Notes: generated by a model not told the origin, from the sequence alone. Shown: positions 7,785 through 16,887, counted from the stretch's first letter. The stretch is 64,000 nt of DNA from Henriciella sp. AS95 (GCF_038900055.1 NZ_JBBMQM010000001.1:620001-684000); one strand, 5' to 3'. A program made the numbers and translations.

Positions 7785-8825
7785 TCAGGGACGCCAGAAG
7801 CCGACGATCTGACGCACCTCTTCCATGACCGGGGCAGCAATCGCATTGGCCTTCTCAGCCCCTTGCCGCAGCGCTGCGTCGATTTCGTCTGGATTGTCCA
7901 TAAGCTCGCGCATGCGCGTGGTGATCGGCGCGAGGTGGTCGACAGCAAGATCGGCCAGTGCCGGTTTGAAGGTGCCGAAGCCTTTGCCGCCATACTCGGC
8001 GAGCACCTGCTCGTCTGTCAGGCCGGCCAGGGCACCATAAATGCCGACAAGGTTTGCCACTTCCGGGCGACCTTCCAGTCCGGCGATCTCACTTGGCATG
8101 TCGCCCATCGTGTCGGTCTTGGACTTCTTGATCTTGCGCGAGATTGTGTCGGCATCATCGATGAGGTTGATCCGCGAATTCTCCGCCGGATCGGATTTCG
8201 ACATCTTCTTCGTGCCGTCCTTGAGTGACATGATCCGCGCGCCGGCCCCTTCGGTCAGCGCTTCGGGAAGCGGGAAGAAGCCGGGCGCGTCAAAGTCGCG
8301 ATTGAAGCGGTCTGCGATGTCGCGTGACAGCTCAAGATGCTGGCGCTGGTCTTCGCCCACAGGCACATGCGTCGCCTTGTAAGCGAGGATGTCTGCGGCT
8401 TGCAGGACCGGATAGTTGAACAGGCCGACCGAGGCGCGCTCAGCGTCCTTGCCGGACTTTTCCTTGAACTGGATCATCTTCTCCAGCCACCCCATCCGCG
8501 CAACGCTGTCGAAAACCCAGGTCAGCTCTGTATGCGCCAGAACGGAAGACTGTGCGAAGAGAACCGATTTGCCGGGCTCCACGCCGCTTGCCATCATCGC
8601 GGCGGCAATCTGGCGGGTCTGGTTGGCAAGCTGCGACTTGTCGAACGGCATGGTGATGGCGTGTAAATCCACGACGCAGAAGACGCAGTCCCACCCGTCA
8701 TTCTGCAGCCGGGTGAATTTCTGCAGGGCACCGAGATAATTCCCAAGGTGGAGATTGCCGGTGGGCTGGATACCGGAGAAGACGCGCTGCGGTCCGGTAT
8801 AGGCTGGGGTCTGTGTATCGCTCAT
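7785..8825 (-). CDS. trpS: Tryptophanyl-tRNA synthetase
   Basis: Class I aminoacyl-tRNA synthetase that charges tRNA-Trp. The HIGH-type motif is HLGN in [16 protein letters not shown] (residues 19-33) and the KMSKS motif is intact at 207-211. The length of 346 residues is normal. It is the third gene of a glnD-murJ-trpS run on the minus strand, an order shared with many alphaproteobacteria, and lies 23 bp downstream of murJ, which suggests a single transcript. Confidence 0.97.
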   Translation of the reverse strand: MSDTQTPAYTGPQRVFSGIQPTGNLHLGNYLGALQKFTRLQNDGWDCVFCVVDLHAITMPFDKSQLANQTRQIAAAMMASGVEPGKSVLFAQSSVLAHTELTWVFDSVARMGWLEKMIQFKEKSGKDAERASVGLFNYPVLQAADILAYKATHVPVGEDQRQHLELSRDIADRFNRDFDAPGFFPLPEALTEGAGARIMSLKDGTKKMSKSDPAENSRINLIDDADTISRKIKKSKTDTMGDMPSEIAGLEGRPEVANLVGIYGALAGLTDEQVLAEYGGKGFGTFKPALADLAVDHLAPITTRMRELMDNPDEIDAALRQGAEKANAIAAPVMEEVRQIVGFWRP

Positions 8826-8848
8826 GGCGCCGCCAATAGCGCAAGGGC

Positions 8849-10402
8849 CTAGCCGCGCCTAGCCCCCTTGATGTCACTCAGCCGGATCGCGCCGAAAAGA
8901 ACGGCGAACAGGCCGTAGGCGGCTGCGCCCGCCGCAGCGATGGCGAGGGCCGCGAGGAATTTGGAATTGAGCGTATAGGCCTGAACCGTCTCGCTCATGC
9001 CGGACAGGTAGATAAGCAGTGCGGCCAGCGCTGCAGAGGCCACAAGGACGCTGGCGAGCCGCTGCAAGAGGCGCGGGCCAGGCTTGTACCATCCGCGCTT
9101 TTGCAGCGTCAGAAACAGGAGACCGGCATTCACCCATGCGGCGGTACTGGTCGCAATGGCAAGGCCGGGGAAGCCGGCGATGCCCTGCGATTTCAGCCAG
9201 AAGAACAGGCTCGCGCCGAGCACGGTGTTCACTGCTACGGAGATCAGCGAGAAATTCATCGGCGTCTTGGTGTCTTCGCGCGCAAAAAAGGCCGGTGCCA
9301 ATACCTTGATCAGCACAAAGGCAGGCACGCCCCAGCCAAAGTGAAAGAGCGCGCGGGCTGTTTGCAGGGAGTCGTCGGACGTGAATTCGCCTCGGCTGAA
9401 GAAGCCGTCGACAAAGAGGAACGGGGCCGCCATCAGCGCTGCAGCGGCGGGCACGGTGAGGGCCATGGCGAGGCCAAGACCATTATCCATAACGCCTTGA
9501 GACCCTGCATGATCATCCGAGCGTGCGGCCTTGGCCAGGCGCGGCAGAATGGCGAGACCCACGGCCACACCGACCAGTCCGAGCGGGAGCTGGTAAAGCC
9601 GGTCTGCCGAATAGAGCCAGGTCTTTGCGCCTTCCTCGAAACTGGCGAGCGACTGGCTGACGAGAATGTTGATCTGCATGCCCGAGGCAGCAATCGTGCC
9701 CGGGATCGCCAGCGCTGCAACGCGCCGGACGCCGGGCGTGAATTTCGGCCAGCCAAGACTCAGACGGATCTTCTGGCGCGAGACGCCATACCAGAGCAGG
9801 CAGACCTGCAGAAAACCGGCGATGGAAACCGCCACTGCAAGAGACTTTGAAACCGCGAAATTGTCCGAGCCATAAAAGGCGGCGGCGAGCAGACAGAGAT
9901 TGAGCAGTGTCGGCGCCCCTGCCGACATGCCGAACCGCCCGGCAGAGTTCAGAACGCCAGACAATAGCGCTGCGAGCGCCATGAAAGAGAGATACGGCAT
10001 GGTGATCTGCGTCAGCAGGATCGCCAGTGGGAAGTGAACCGGATCATCGCGATAACCGCCATGGATGACCAACATGATCCATGGCATCGCCGCCTGCGCG
10101 ATGATGACCAGCAAGGCCGTGACGGCAAGCAGCCCCCGCAATGTCTCATTTGCCAGCTTCTGCGCCGCCTCCGGGCCTTCTGCCTCCAGCGTGCGGGCAT
10201 AGACCGGAATGAAGGCCTGCGCGAAAGCGCCTTCGGCAAAGACCCGCCGGAACAGGTTCGGAAACATCAGTGCGGTGAAAAAAGCATCTGCCACCGGGCC
10301 CGCGCCGATTTTCGCCAGGATGACGGCGTCGCGCAGAAACCCCAGCGCGCGGCTGCCAAGTGTCCAGGTCGACTGGGTCAGGGTATTTCGAAGGACACTC
10401 AT
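8849..10402 (-). CDS. murJ: Lipid II flippase MurJ (MviN)
   Basis: Inner-membrane transporter that flips lipid II for peptidoglycan synthesis. The 517 residues form about fourteen hydrophobic segments. The family start [19 protein letters not shown] and the block [23 protein letters not shown] are clear, with the essential arginines of the central cavity ([17 protein letters not shown]). It sits between glnD and trpS, 28 bp after glnD. The ribosome site before ATG 10402 is weak, consistent with translation coupled to glnD. Confidence 0.96.
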   Translation of the reverse strand: MSVLRNTLTQSTWTLGSRALGFLRDAVILAKIGAGPVADAFFTALMFPNLFRRVFAEGAFAQAFIPVYARTLEAEGPEAAQKLANETLRGLLAVTALLVIIAQAAMPWIMLVIHGGYRDDPVHFPLAILLTQITMPYLSFMALAALLSGVLNSAGRFGMSAGAPTLLNLCLLAAAFYGSDNFAVSKSLAVAVSIAGFLQVCLLWYGVSRQKIRLSLGWPKFTPGVRRVAALAIPGTIAASGMQINILVSQSLASFEEGAKTWLYSADRLYQLPLGLVGVAVGLAILPRLAKAARSDDHAGSQGVMDNGLGLAMALTVPAAAALMAAPFLFVDGFFSRGEFTSDDSLQTARALFHFGWGVPAFVLIKVLAPAFFAREDTKTPMNFSLISVAVNTVLGASLFFWLKSQGIAGFPGLAIATSTAAWVNAGLLFLTLQKRGWYKPGPRLLQRLASVLVASAALAALLIYLSGMSETVQAYTLNSKFLAALAIAAAGAAAYGLFAVLFGAIRLSDIKGARRG

Positions 10403-10430
10403 ATTGGGGCAAGTCTCTCCGGAACGGCGA

Positions 10431-13256
10431 TCAGAAGCTGTCGGCGGCGTTGGCCTGTTTCAGGCTGCGCGCCGGCGTTCGCGGCGCGTCCGGTTCATCG
10501 CGCTTCAGAACGTCCAGAAGTTGCTCTTTGAGTGACGATATCTTGTCGGCGTCAAAATTGTCCGGCAGCTGAACATAGAAAGCGTCGAAAACGCGCTCTC
10601 CATAGCTGCCGACATGCGCCGAGTGGATCGAGATATTCTGGTCCGCCAGCACGGTTGCGACATCATGCAGAAGGCCGGGGCGGTCGCGTCCCGCCACGTC
10701 GATCACGGTGTATTCGGTTGAGACAGCCTCATCGATCTCCACTTGCGGGATGACCTTGAAGGCCGCTTCACGGCGGTCAGCAGGGGTCGGGATGCTGGCG
10801 ATCGGGGCGTCGCTGGTGAACACGCGGCGCACTTCACTCTCGAGCCGCCGCAGCCGGCTCTCATCGCCGGCAGCAAACACGCCCCCCTTGCCATCCTGAA
10901 GGATAAAGACGTCGACAATGAAGCCTGACGGTCCGGTATAGACCTGCGCTGACACGACGTTCGCGCCCTGCGCGGCGATTGTGCCAGCCAGGCGGGCAAA
11001 CAGGCCGAGACGGTCATGGCCGGCCACCAGGAGAGAGACGCCGCCCCCGTCTTCGCGCACATTTGCAGAGATGATGGGCGATTCAGTCGATGTCAGTTTC
11101 GACGCGTGGTCGGCAAGTTCGTCCACATCGAACCCTGTCCAGTAGGACGGGTCCATATCGGCCATGACCTGCGGGATCGAGCCGATGCGTTCCTCTAGCG
11201 CCTCACGGCTCTTGCTGGCGCGCATTTCCAGCTCCATGGACACGCCGCGTTCATCGGTACGCCCGCCGCGAAGGGCGGCCTCGGTATTGTGGTAGAGGTC
11301 TTCCAGCAATTGTCCTTTCCAGGCATTCCAGATGCCCGGGCCGACAGCGCGAATATCCGCGATGGTGAGGATGTAGAGCAGGCGCAACCGCTCGACAGAG
11401 CCGACCATGGCGGCAAACCGCACAATCGTGGCCGGGTCGGCGATGTCTCGCTTCTGGGCAGTCTCACTCATTTCGAGGTGATGCCCTACCAGCCAGGCGA
11501 TGAGATCGGTTTCGGCCTCGGAAAGCCCCAATCGCTTGCCGGCCTTGGTGGCCGTCTTTGTGCCCTCGATCTGCTGGTCGCCATGGCCTTTGCCGGTATC
11601 GTGCAGCAGCATGGCGAGGTAGAGAACCTGCTTGTTCTCGATCCGCTGGAACAGGCGGTGAGCAAGCTCAAAGCCTTCGCCGCCTTCGCGATCCATCTCT
11701 GCCATGTACTCGACGGCGCGGATCGTATGCTCATCCACGGTGAAGTGGTGGTACATGTTGAACTGTGTCTGCGCGACGATGCCGCCAAATTCCGGCAGGA
11801 AGCGGCCGAGCACATCGGCTTCGTTCATCCTGTGCAGGGCCAGGCCCGGGTCGCGCCCTTCGACCAGAAGATTCAGGAATGCATCCCGCATTTCGGGGTT
11901 TTGGCGCGTCTTCGAATTGATCAGCTTGGAGCTGCGGGCCGCAAGCGTCACGGCGTCGGGGTGGATATCATGTTCGGTCTCGTCGGCGATCGCGAACAGG
12001 CGGATCAGATTGGCCGGATCCTTCTTGAAGACATTGTCTGCGGTGACGTTGATCCGTCCACTATCAATGGCAAAGCCTTCCTGGGGCAGGGCTTTGGGCT
12101 GGCCGGCAGGGATGAAGCGGCGCCAGCCTTCGGGTTTCTTTTTCTGCTCGGCTTCAAGTTTGGCGGCGAGAATTCGGGTCAGGCCGCCAACATCTTTCGC
12201 GACGAGAAAATAGTGCTTCATGAAGCGCTCGACGCCAAGCTGTTCGGCCCGGTCGCGGTATCCCATGCGGGAAGCGATTTCCGGTTGCAGATCAAAGCTG
12301 AGGCGTTCTTCGGCGCGGCCGGTCACATAGTGGAGATGGCAGCGAACCGTCCATAGAAAGCGCGCGGCACGGATGAAGACGGCATATTCATGCTTGGTGA
12401 ACGGTCCCGATTGCATGACGTCTTCCAGCGTTTCGCCATGCTTGATGTGCTTGGCGATCCAGTAGAGCGTCTGCAGGTCGCGCAACCCGCCTTTTCCGTC
12501 TTTGACATTCGGCTCGACAACGTAACGCGTATTGCCCTGTTTGGCGTGGCGCTTGTCGCGTTCTTCCAGCTTGTCCGTAATGAACTGCGCGTCCTGGCCT
12601 TCAATGGCCTGTGCGTGGAAGGTCTCGAGTGTCGTCTTGCCAAGGTCCTCGTCGCCGAACAGGAATCGGGCATCGAGCAGGGACGTCTTGATGGTGACAT
12701 CCTCCCTGGACAGGCGGACGCACTCCTCTGGCGTTCGAAACGCGTGCCCGACCTTCAGGCCCATATCCCAGAGGGCGTACAGCATGTATTCGATCACGCT
12801 CTCTGCGTGAGCGGACGCCTTGTAGGGACGAATAAACAGAAGATCGATGTCGCTCGAAGGGGCGAGGACGTGACGGCCATAGCCGCCGGTAGCGAAAACA
12901 GCGAGCCGTTCGCCTTCTGTGGGGTTGCGGGCGCGGTGAACGTGGACTGTCACATAATCATAGAGGGCGTGCAGAACTTCGTCCTGCACCGCGGCGAGCA
13001 GGCGGGCCGTATCAAGCCCATCCGAGCCCTGTTGTAGCCGCTCCTGCGCAATCATCCGGCCGCGGAAGAGCGCGCCGTGAAGATGGTTCAACACTTCCTT
13101 GCGAGCGGCCGCCTCGTCGCCCAGATTGTCGAGCGCCGCTGCCGTTAGTTTGATCCGCAGCGACCGGCCATCGATGATGTTGGAAATTTTCCAGTTATTC
13201 GGCCAGGCCTTGGTCGGCAGCTTCTTGTGAACGAGAGATTGGCTGTTGTCGGTCAT
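10431..13256 (-). CDS. glnD: Bifunctional PII uridylyltransferase/uridylyl-removing enzyme
   Basis: Nitrogen sensor that uridylylates and deuridylylates PII proteins in response to glutamine. The 941-residue protein shows all four expected modules: nucleotidyltransferase motif GGYGRHVLAPSSDIDLL (residues 124-140, metal-binding D136 and D138), a GlnD helical linker, an HD phosphohydrolase domain (YHHFTVDEHTIRAVEYM, then LAMLLHDTGKG) and two C-terminal ACT domains that bind glutamine (VAGHDRLGLFARLAGT and VAGRDRPGLLHDVATV). It heads the glnD-murJ-trpS run and is complete. No glnB/glnK or ntr genes are in the window. Confidence 0.97.
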   Translation of the reverse strand: MTDNSQSLVHKKLPTKAWPNNWKISNIIDGRSLRIKLTAAALDNLGDEAAARKEVLNHLHGALFRGRMIAQERLQQGSDGLDTARLLAAVQDEVLHALYDYVTVHVHRARNPTEGERLAVFATGGYGRHVLAPSSDIDLLFIRPYKASAHAESVIEYMLYALWDMGLKVGHAFRTPEECVRLSREDVTIKTSLLDARFLFGDEDLGKTTLETFHAQAIEGQDAQFITDKLEERDKRHAKQGNTRYVVEPNVKDGKGGLRDLQTLYWIAKHIKHGETLEDVMQSGPFTKHEYAVFIRAARFLWTVRCHLHYVTGRAEERLSFDLQPEIASRMGYRDRAEQLGVERFMKHYFLVAKDVGGLTRILAAKLEAEQKKKPEGWRRFIPAGQPKALPQEGFAIDSGRINVTADNVFKKDPANLIRLFAIADETEHDIHPDAVTLAARSSKLINSKTRQNPEMRDAFLNLLVEGRDPGLALHRMNEADVLGRFLPEFGGIVAQTQFNMYHHFTVDEHTIRAVEYMAEMDREGGEGFELAHRLFQRIENKQVLYLAMLLHDTGKGHGDQQIEGTKTATKAGKRLGLSEAETDLIAWLVGHHLEMSETAQKRDIADPATIVRFAAMVGSVERLRLLYILTIADIRAVGPGIWNAWKGQLLEDLYHNTEAALRGGRTDERGVSMELEMRASKSREALEERIGSIPQVMADMDPSYWTGFDVDELADHASKLTSTESPIISANVREDGGGVSLLVAGHDRLGLFARLAGTIAAQGANVVSAQVYTGPSGFIVDVFILQDGKGGVFAAGDESRLRRLESEVRRVFTSDAPIASIPTPADRREAAFKVIPQVEIDEAVSTEYTVIDVAGRDRPGLLHDVATVLADQNISIHSAHVGSYGERVFDAFYVQLPDNFDADKISSLKEQLLDVLKRDEPDAPRTPARSLKQANAADSF

Positions 13257-13311
13257 GCCAGATTATCTAGCGCGATTTCGGGCAGAATGACCAGCAATGC
13301 TGCAGTTCGGC

Positions 13312-14118
13312 TCATATCGCTGATCGGCGCAGCGAGATCAGGGCCTGTTCGAACACGCCTTCTGAAGACGCGCAGGCGATCTGGGAGCCGAGTCTGGCTT
13401 CGTTTCCGCGCCAGTCCCGCGCGATACCCCCAGCGCCGCGCACGACCGGCACCAGGGCCGCCACATCATGCGCCTGGAGACCGGTTTCACAGACAAGATC
13501 GATCGTACCCGCGGCGAGGCGCGCATAGGCATAAGCGTCCAGCCCGTAGCGGCTGACTTTCGCCGTGGCGCGCAAATGCGTCCATGCGCCTTGTTCGGCA
13601 GGTGTCATGATAAAGGGATCGGTGGTGGCGATGATGGCCTGCCTCAGATCCGTGCACGCCGACACAGTGAGCGCGGACTTTCCATCCGCCGTCTCGAGAA
13701 AGCTACCGGACGGAGCGCCATAATATCGCTCGCCGACGACCGGTTGGTCGATCACGCCGATAACGGGGTGTCCGTCCGGGTCCACAAGCGCAATGAGTGT
13801 CGTCCATACTGGCAGCCCGGCGATAAAGGCGCGGGTGCCGTCAATCGGGTCGATCAGCCAGGTCCAGCCAGACGCGCCTTCATGCTTGCCGAATTCTTCG
13901 CCGTCGATGCCGTCATCAGGCCGTTCTTTCGCGAGAATATCGCGAATAGCCTGCTCGCCGGCCTTGTCGCCGGCTGTCACAGGGTCGAAGGCCGCGCCGC
14001 TCGCCTTGTTTTCAGCAGCGGTACCTGTCCGGAAATAGGGCTGAATCGCAGACCAGGCGGCATCTGCGAGCCGCCTGGTCAGGTTCAGGATGTCATTTTC
14101 ATCGATTGTCTGGCTCAT
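13312..14118 (-). CDS. Inositol-monophosphatase-family phosphatase, probably histidinol-phosphatase
   Basis: A 268-residue Mg-dependent sugar/inositol phosphatase-fold enzyme. The metal-binding signature is WLIDPIDGTRAFIAGLPVWTT, preceded by DGEEFG, with the C-terminal motif LQAHDVAALVPVVRGAGG. The version DPIDGTRAFIAGLP is typical of the HisN branch that dephosphorylates histidinol phosphate, rather than of SuhB (which has WVVDPLDGT). That assignment is inference because no other his genes are nearby. ATG 14118 is chosen over an upstream TTG at 14142. It lies 55 bp upstream of glnD on the same strand. Confidence 0.82.
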   Translation of the reverse strand: MSQTIDENDILNLTRRLADAAWSAIQPYFRTGTAAENKASGAAFDPVTAGDKAGEQAIRDILAKERPDDGIDGEEFGKHEGASGWTWLIDPIDGTRAFIAGLPVWTTLIALVDPDGHPVIGVIDQPVVGERYYGAPSGSFLETADGKSALTVSACTDLRQAIIATTDPFIMTPAEQGAWTHLRATAKVSRYGLDAYAYARLAAGTIDLVCETGLQAHDVAALVPVVRGAGGIARDWRGNEARLGSQIACASSEGVFEQALISLRRSAI

Positions 14119-14151
14119 GCCCCAGCGCTTTGGGCCAGACAAGGGCGAGCG

Positions 14152-14544
14152 TCAAGCAGCGCCGCTATCGCTATTGTCGGTTTCCAGCGCCTTTGCGAGA
14201 TCGAGAAGGCGGCGGCGCGGACGCTCACCGAGGCGGTAATAGGCCCGAACCAGCTCAAGTGTCTCTTTCTGGCTCAGAATGTCGCCATCCATCTGGTCGG
14301 CATCATTCGCAGCGAGAAGGTCATCTGTCTCGATCCCGTCAAAGAAGTACTGCACAGACACGTGAAGTGCCCGCGAGAGATCAAAAAGTCTCGAAGAAGT
14401 CATGCGGTTTGCACCACACTCATACTTCTGAATCTGCTGAAACCGCACACCCACCTGATTGGCGAGTTCCTGTTGTGTCAGTCCCAGAAGTCTACGGCGG
14501 CGGCGGAGGCGTTTCCCCACATGCAAGTCCGTCTTGTCCGTCAT
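14152..14544 (-). CDS. XRE-family helix-turn-helix regulator
   Basis: A 130-residue cytoplasmic DNA-binding protein. The HTH covers residues about 10-65: VGKRLRRRRRLLGLTQQELA, then VGVRFQQIQKYECG and RMTSSRLFDLSRALHVSVQYFF. This is the widespread alphaproteobacterial form with FQQIQKYE, which includes cell-cycle and stress regulators. The particular target is unknown. The C-terminal helix (LVRAYYRLGERPRRRLLDLAKAL) is also conserved in that form. ATG 14544 has a GGGA-type ribosome site. Its upstream region holds the promoter of a divergent candidate small RNA. Confidence 0.85.
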   Translation of the reverse strand: MTDKTDLHVGKRLRRRRRLLGLTQQELANQVGVRFQQIQKYECGANRMTSSRLFDLSRALHVSVQYFFDGIETDDLLAANDADQMDGDILSQKETLELVRAYYRLGERPRRRLLDLAKALETDNSDSGAA

Positions 14545-14671
14545 ATCCCGGCTCCCATCTACCCCCGGGAAAAGTCCCGGAATGTTCCTGATGAGACAGG
14601 AGAGCAAGCTTCATGCCGGAATGTGTGGCGGGTTGCCGCATGCGAAAATGCATTGGTTGTCATTTTAGGGG

Positions 14672-14699
14672 TTGCATTTGCTGCGGCGCACAATAGATT
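14672..14699 (+). promoter_or_regulatory. Candidate promoter of the sRNA
   Basis: TTGCAT (14672-14677) and TAGATT (14694-14699) are separated by 16 bp. They would place a start near 14705-14707, exactly where the first hairpin of the RNA begins. Confidence 0.45.
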
Positions 14700-14705
14700 G
14701 GTCTC

Positions 14706-14785
14706 AGCACTGCGGTGCTAACGCCTTCTGGCGTTTCCTCCCTTTACCTTATAGGCCGCGCCGGCTTGGCGCGGCCCTTTTTTTT
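14706..14785 (+). ncRNA. Candidate trans-acting small RNA with C-rich anti-Shine-Dalgarno loop
   Basis: An 80-nt stretch with no ORF but a complete sRNA layout. Hairpin 1 is AGCAC-tgcg-GTGCT (14706-14719). Hairpin 2 is AACGCC-ttct-GGCGTT (14720-14735). A single-stranded TTCCTCCCTTTACC follows, then a strong terminator (14754-14785). The exposed CCUCCC is complementary to Shine-Dalgarno sequences. Similar C-rich motifs occur in the alphaproteobacterial sRNAs of the suhB/MmgR and GsrN types (from memory). No coding gene lies upstream on this strand, so the terminator needs a non-coding transcript to explain it. Confidence 0.6.
14754..14785 (+). terminator. Strong intrinsic terminator of the sRNA
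   Basis: GGCCGCGCC (14754-14762), loop GGCTT, GGCGCGGCC (14768-14776), then C and eight T (14778-14785). There is no U-run in the opposite direction, so it acts on plus-strand transcripts only. Confidence 0.85.
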
Positions 14786-14790
14786 GCCGC

Positions 14791-15699
14791 TTACGCTGAG
14801 AGGCGGACAGAAAACCGACATATCTCGCTTATGACATGCTGCACCGCAGATATGACAGTTTGCATGGACGGTTTTGGTTCAACCAGAGTCTCATCCATGT
14901 AGAGCTGCCGGTTGATCTCGATCTGCAGGGCGTGAACATGCCGCTTTGGCCGACCGTAGCGCCGGGTCGTATACCCGCCAGCATAGGGCGCGTTGCGCAC
15001 GACTGTGTAGCCGGCCTTACGAAAAGCGCGCTCGACAAGGTTGGTCAGCTGGCTTGTGCAGCTTGAGCCAAACCGGTCGCCCAGAACGATGTCGGGCAAT
15101 TCCCGGCGTCCCGGCTGATTGGACGGCATGGAGTGGCAATCGATCAGGATGGCGCAGCCAAACGCCTCGCGGAATCTCCTGATCTCATCGGCCAGAGCCG
15201 TGTGGTAGGGCGCATGCACGCCTTCGAGACGGGTGCGGGCATCGTCTGCTGTGATCTTGCCGGAATAGATATTCTCGCCGCGGGCGCCTATCCGCGGGAA
15301 ACAGCCAAGGCCGGCCTGAACCCGGGCTGATGGGGCAGCGACAGGACCGGGCGCGGCCCCGTCGATCATGTCCGGGTCGAGTTCGCGTGCGTCGCGATTG
15401 AGATCCACGAAACTTCTCGCATGTGTGGCTGCGATCAGTGTGGCGCCTGCCGCCGGCGCGCCGGAAAACAGATCATTCACGAAAGCATCTTCAATCTGGC
15501 GAAGGTCGAGCAATGGAACGCGCAGCTTCTTCAGCAGCGGGTTGGGGTAGTATTGTCCGCTATGAGGCGATGCGAAGATAACCGGACATTCGGCCTCGGC
15601 CGACCGAGACAGCGTAAAGGGAGCGACCTTATCGGCCGCGTCCATATCGGTTTTGCCTGCATCATCGATCATGCTCATTGTACACAGATGGTTGAGCAT
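14791..15699 (-). CDS. N-formylglutamate amidohydrolase family protein
   Basis: Predicted metal-dependent amidohydrolase of the family that releases formate from N-formylglutamate (last step of one histidine-degradation route). Supporting blocks are VIFASPHSGQYYP (residues about 40-52), ATHARSFVDLNRDARELDP, RGENIYSGKITADDA, LIDCHSMPS and DIVLGDRFGSSC. The 302 residues cover the full family domain. No hut genes are nearby, so the physiological substrate is uncertain. The start is ambiguous: ATG 15699 and ATG 15678 are both possible and neither has a clear ribosome site. Confidence 0.82.
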   Translation of the reverse strand: MLNHLCTMSMIDDAGKTDMDAADKVAPFTLSRSAEAECPVIFASPHSGQYYPNPLLKKLRVPLLDLRQIEDAFVNDLFSGAPAAGATLIAATHARSFVDLNRDARELDPDMIDGAAPGPVAAPSARVQAGLGCFPRIGARGENIYSGKITADDARTRLEGVHAPYHTALADEIRRFREAFGCAILIDCHSMPSNQPGRRELPDIVLGDRFGSSCTSQLTNLVERAFRKAGYTVVRNAPYAGGYTTRRYGRPKRHVHALQIEINRQLYMDETLVEPKPSMQTVISAVQHVISEICRFSVRLSA

Positions 15700-15804
15700 T
15701 TGGCAGGAAGGTCAAGCATATCGGTTCTGTTCACTTCGAATTTACCCGAAGCACTGTCTATGGAATCACTATCAGAATAAACGGCGATTGCGGAGTCGGC
15801 CCCC

Positions 15805-16164
15805 ATGAGCAAAATCCTGCTTGCAGAAGATGATGAGATGATGCGGACCTTTCTGGCGGCGTCTCTGAAGCGCGCGGGCCATGATGTCCAGGACTTCGAA
15901 GATGGCGAAACCGCGCTTGCGGCGCTCGAGCGTGAAGTGTTCGATCTGCTTCTGACGGACATCGTGATGCCGGGCATTGACGGAATTGAGCTCGCCCGCC
16001 GCGGCGCTGAACTCGACCCGGCCATGAAAATCGTCTTCATCACAGGCTTTGCCGCCGTCGCGCTGGCGTCCGGCACACCGACGCCGGCCGGCGCCAAGAT
16101 CCTGTCAAAACCGTTTCACCTGAGAGAACTGGTCGAGGAAGTCGACCGTGTGATCGCGGCCTGA
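15805..16164 (+). CDS. cpdR: CpdR-type single-domain response regulator
   Basis: A 119-residue stand-alone receiver domain that begins MSKILLAEDDEMMRTFLAASL and ends KPFHLRELVEEVDRVIAA, matching Caulobacter CpdR almost over its length. The phospho-acceptor is D52 in LLLTDIVMPGIDG. Unphosphorylated CpdR primes the ClpXP protease at the cell pole to degrade cell-cycle substrates. Phosphorylation by the CckA-ChpT relay switches this off. GGAG lies nine bases before the ATG. It stands alone just upstream of tRNA-Val, and with the PodJ-like gene it places this organism among polar-growing, CtrA-controlled alphaproteobacteria. Confidence 0.92.
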   Translation: MSKILLAEDDEMMRTFLAASLKRAGHDVQDFEDGETALAALEREVFDLLLTDIVMPGIDGIELARRGAELDPAMKIVFITGFAAVALASGTPTPAGAKILSKPFHLRELVEEVDRVIAA

Positions 16165-16184
16165 CATTCGTCTACATTGCGGGC

Positions 16185-16213
16185 TTGACTTGCGCCCCCC
16201 AAAGCCCGATTAG
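16185..16213 (+). promoter_or_regulatory. Candidate tRNA-Val promoter
   Basis: TTGACT (16185-16190) and GATTAG (16208-16213) with a 17-bp spacer end 18 bp before the mature tRNA. The -35 is good; the -10 is weak. Confidence 0.45.
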
Positions 16214-16231
16214 GGCCGCTTCAAAACGAGT

Positions 16232-16306
16232 GGGCGGTTAGCTCAGCGGTAGAGCACTACATTGACATTGTAGGGGTCACAAGTTCGATCCTTGTACCGC
16301 CCACCA
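16232..16306 (+). tRNA. tRNA-Val (anticodon GAC)
   Basis: Complete cloverleaf. The acceptor stem GGGCGGT (16232-16238) pairs with ACCGCCC (16296-16302). The anticodon stem CTACA/TGTAG encloses the loop TTGACAT with anticodon GAC at 16264-16266. The T-loop is TTCGATC. The CCA end is encoded (16304-16306). Confidence 0.97.
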
Positions 16307-16331
16307 TTTTTCACGCATTTGATACAGAGAG

Positions 16332-16538
16332 TCAGGCAAACGCCTGGTCTTTCGCTGCGTCTTTAATTGTCCATTTGTGCGACTGCCCGAGCACGCTGCT
16401 TTGTCCCATGCTTTTCAGAGCGGGGAGACCGTCGGCGAAGTCGTCAAAATTATGCGAAATGACGGCAGAATCCCCTCTGCTCGCCGCCTCATGAAATCGG
16501 TTGGCTTGATGTTGGTATACTGCACTTTGTAAGCCCGA
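16332..16538 (-). pseudogene. Possible gene remnant beside tRNA-Val
   Basis: An open minus-strand frame of 68 codons with no usable start, closed upstream by two adjacent TAA codons (16544-16539). It ends in TGA at 16334-16332. The product contains AVISHNFDDFADGLPALK and ends WTIKDAAKDQAFA, which looks like a real protein C-terminus rather than random translation. I do not recognise the family. An open frame of this size can arise by chance. Confidence 0.3.
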
Positions 16539-16574
16539 TTATTAGGATCGAGAAAATGTCTTAACCTGTAGCAA

Positions 16575-16591
16575 ACATTGCAGGTCACAAG
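16575..16591 (+). repeat. Degenerate copy of the tRNA-Val anticodon/T-arm segment
   Basis: ACATTGCAGGTCACAAG resembles ACATTGTAGGGGTCACAAG in the tRNA (16265-16283), with one substitution and a two-base deletion. It could be a worn attachment-site copy from an element that integrated at this tRNA, or a coincidence. Confidence 0.3.
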
Positions 16592-16715
16592 ACGTGGAGT
16601 GTCTCCTCAAGCGCCTCCAGAGGCGGCTTTACTATACTATATACAATACTCAATTCTTTAAAATTAAGAAGTTTAGAATTATTCCAAAAAACCTATATAA
16701 AACAGTAGGTTGATC

Positions 16716-16739
16716 CGTGTCATGTGTTCGCGTGACACG
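16716..16739. promoter_or_regulatory. Inverted repeat upstream of the TadE/TadG-like pair
   Basis: CGTGTCA (16716-16722) and TGACACG (16733-16739) form a perfect 7-bp inverted repeat with a 10-nt spacer, just after the AT-rich block and about 150 bp before the TadE-like start. It is a candidate operator. Confidence 0.4.
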
Positions 16740-16887
16740 ATTATTTGAATTTCCACGTTTCCGGGAATGATTTTGTTAATTTCTCACGCACAACTCTCTC
16801 CCTAAAGTGTTCAGGATTAGGTTTGGAAAACCAAAAATAGAAACCTGCCCTGAGCCTGATGGATGTGCTTGAGAAACAGGTAACAGA

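Larger units (their letters stand above)
16307..16887. other. Low-GC intergenic region between tRNA-Val and the TadE-like gene
   Basis: 580 bp without an intact gene. The first half is of moderate GC and holds a minus-strand reading-frame remnant (16332-16538). A hairpin CGCCT-ccag-AGGCG lies at 16612-16625. From about 16630 to 16710 the sequence is strikingly AT-rich, far below the surrounding composition. An inverted repeat lies at 16716-16739, and the leader of the TadE-like gene follows. The composition suggests foreign or decaying DNA next to the tRNA. Confidence 0.6.

Noticed and set aside
11289-12356. A 355-codon plus-strand frame inside glnD
   Set aside because: Shadow of glnD, whose HD domain is encoded on the minus strand in this segment.
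13468-14721. A 417-codon plus-strand frame over the phosphatase and XRE genes
   Set aside because: Both minus-strand genes are well supported by motifs; the long frame is a composition effect.
16265-16283. Treating the tRNA copy at 16575 as a proven attachment site
   Set aside because: There is a gap and a substitution, it does not reach the tRNA 3' end, and no integrase gene is present. Kept only as a low-confidence repeat.
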